5,741 bases of DNA from an uncultured Muribaculaceae bacterium (lineage in GTDB: Bacteria > Bacteroidota > Bacteroidia > Bacteroidales > Muribaculaceae). The DNA is taken from assembly GCA_947173755.1 (NCBI GenBank), contig CAMWGM010000111.1:1-5741 (forward strand). The letters run 5' to 3'. Each line of letters begins with the position of its first letter. Within the stretch, counting starts at the first letter, position 1. The notes beneath the pieces were generated by a model. It made no database searches. It saw only the letters and a program-made list of their open reading frames with translations, and was not told the origin of the DNA. Shown here one piece after another: positions 5,613-5,741 of this stretch. Both the position numbers and the translations under genes were made by a program.

Positions 5613-5741
5613 CCCCGCTTACTCAACTTACGGGCCGTTTATATGAGTCGGGGCAGACTGGAGAGCACCCCTCCTCTGCATCTCAAAAAAACGGTCGCTT
5701 TATATAATATTGTCGATGGTTTCTCGTTACAATTTGAAGGG
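5613..5741. other. Non-coding right edge with AT-only 13-mer and a weak hairpin
   Basis: No gene is supported here. Visible items are an imperfect hairpin at 5653-5679 (GCAGA/TCTGC and GGAG/CTCC with a 2-nt bulge), an A-run at 5685-5691, and a 13-bp A/T-only stretch at 5699-5711 that could be a DNA-unwinding element or the -7 region of a rightward promoter. An ATG at 5716 stays open for eight codons to the edge, too short to judge. Confidence 0.35.

Overview
The window most likely comes from a Bacteroidales genome (Bacteroidota); a Muribaculaceae/Bacteroides-type gut lineage is an inference. The support is the promoter style: two sites match the Bacteroidota sigma consensus TAnnTTTG, one with TTTG exactly 20 bp upstream. 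Most starts also lack a clear Shine-Dalgarno, and the genes are moderately GC-rich between AT-rich intergenic DNA.

Positions 1-5216 hold one minus-strand gene cluster, read right to left: a DapA/NanA-superfamily pyruvate aldolase or dehydratase (5216-4332), a sodium:solute symporter (4335-2728), an iron-dependent alcohol dehydrogenase (2657-1512), a PdxA-family dehydrogenase (1502-465) and the first 155 residues of a four-carbon acid sugar kinase of the former DUF1537 family (465 to the left edge). Aldolase and symporter overlap as ATGA, the dehydrogenases are 9 bp apart, and PdxA and kinase share one base (TAATG). The only real gap, between symporter and Fe-ADH, carries a strong hairpin that could act as a partial terminator.

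A DUF1537 kinase next to a PdxA homologue is the known signature of D-threonate/D-erythronate catabolism: phosphorylation at O4, then oxidation and decarboxylation to dihydroxyacetone phosphate. The added aldolase, Fe-ADH and symporter suggest a longer route. A working model is import of a 3-deoxy-2-oxo acid, cleavage to pyruvate plus a C4 aldehyde acid, reduction to a tetronate by the Fe-ADH, then kinase and PdxA2-like steps to DHAP. This would parallel the KDG-aldolase, tartronate-semialdehyde-reductase and glycerate-kinase route one carbon higher. The substrate cannot be read from the sequence.

Positions 5217-5372 contain the likely operon promoter, an AT-rich leader with three tandem 7-mers, and a Rho-independent terminator belonging to the upstream tRNA. 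A complete tRNA-Arg(ACG) lies at 5446-5373 on the minus strand behind a near-ideal promoter. Beyond it, 5447-5741 has no convincing gene. It does have a dense, mirror-arranged cluster of DnaA-box-like 9-mers (5506-5612), including one perfect TTATNCACA match, and a 13-bp A/T-only stretch (5699-5711). It may be a replication origin or a DnaA-controlled region.
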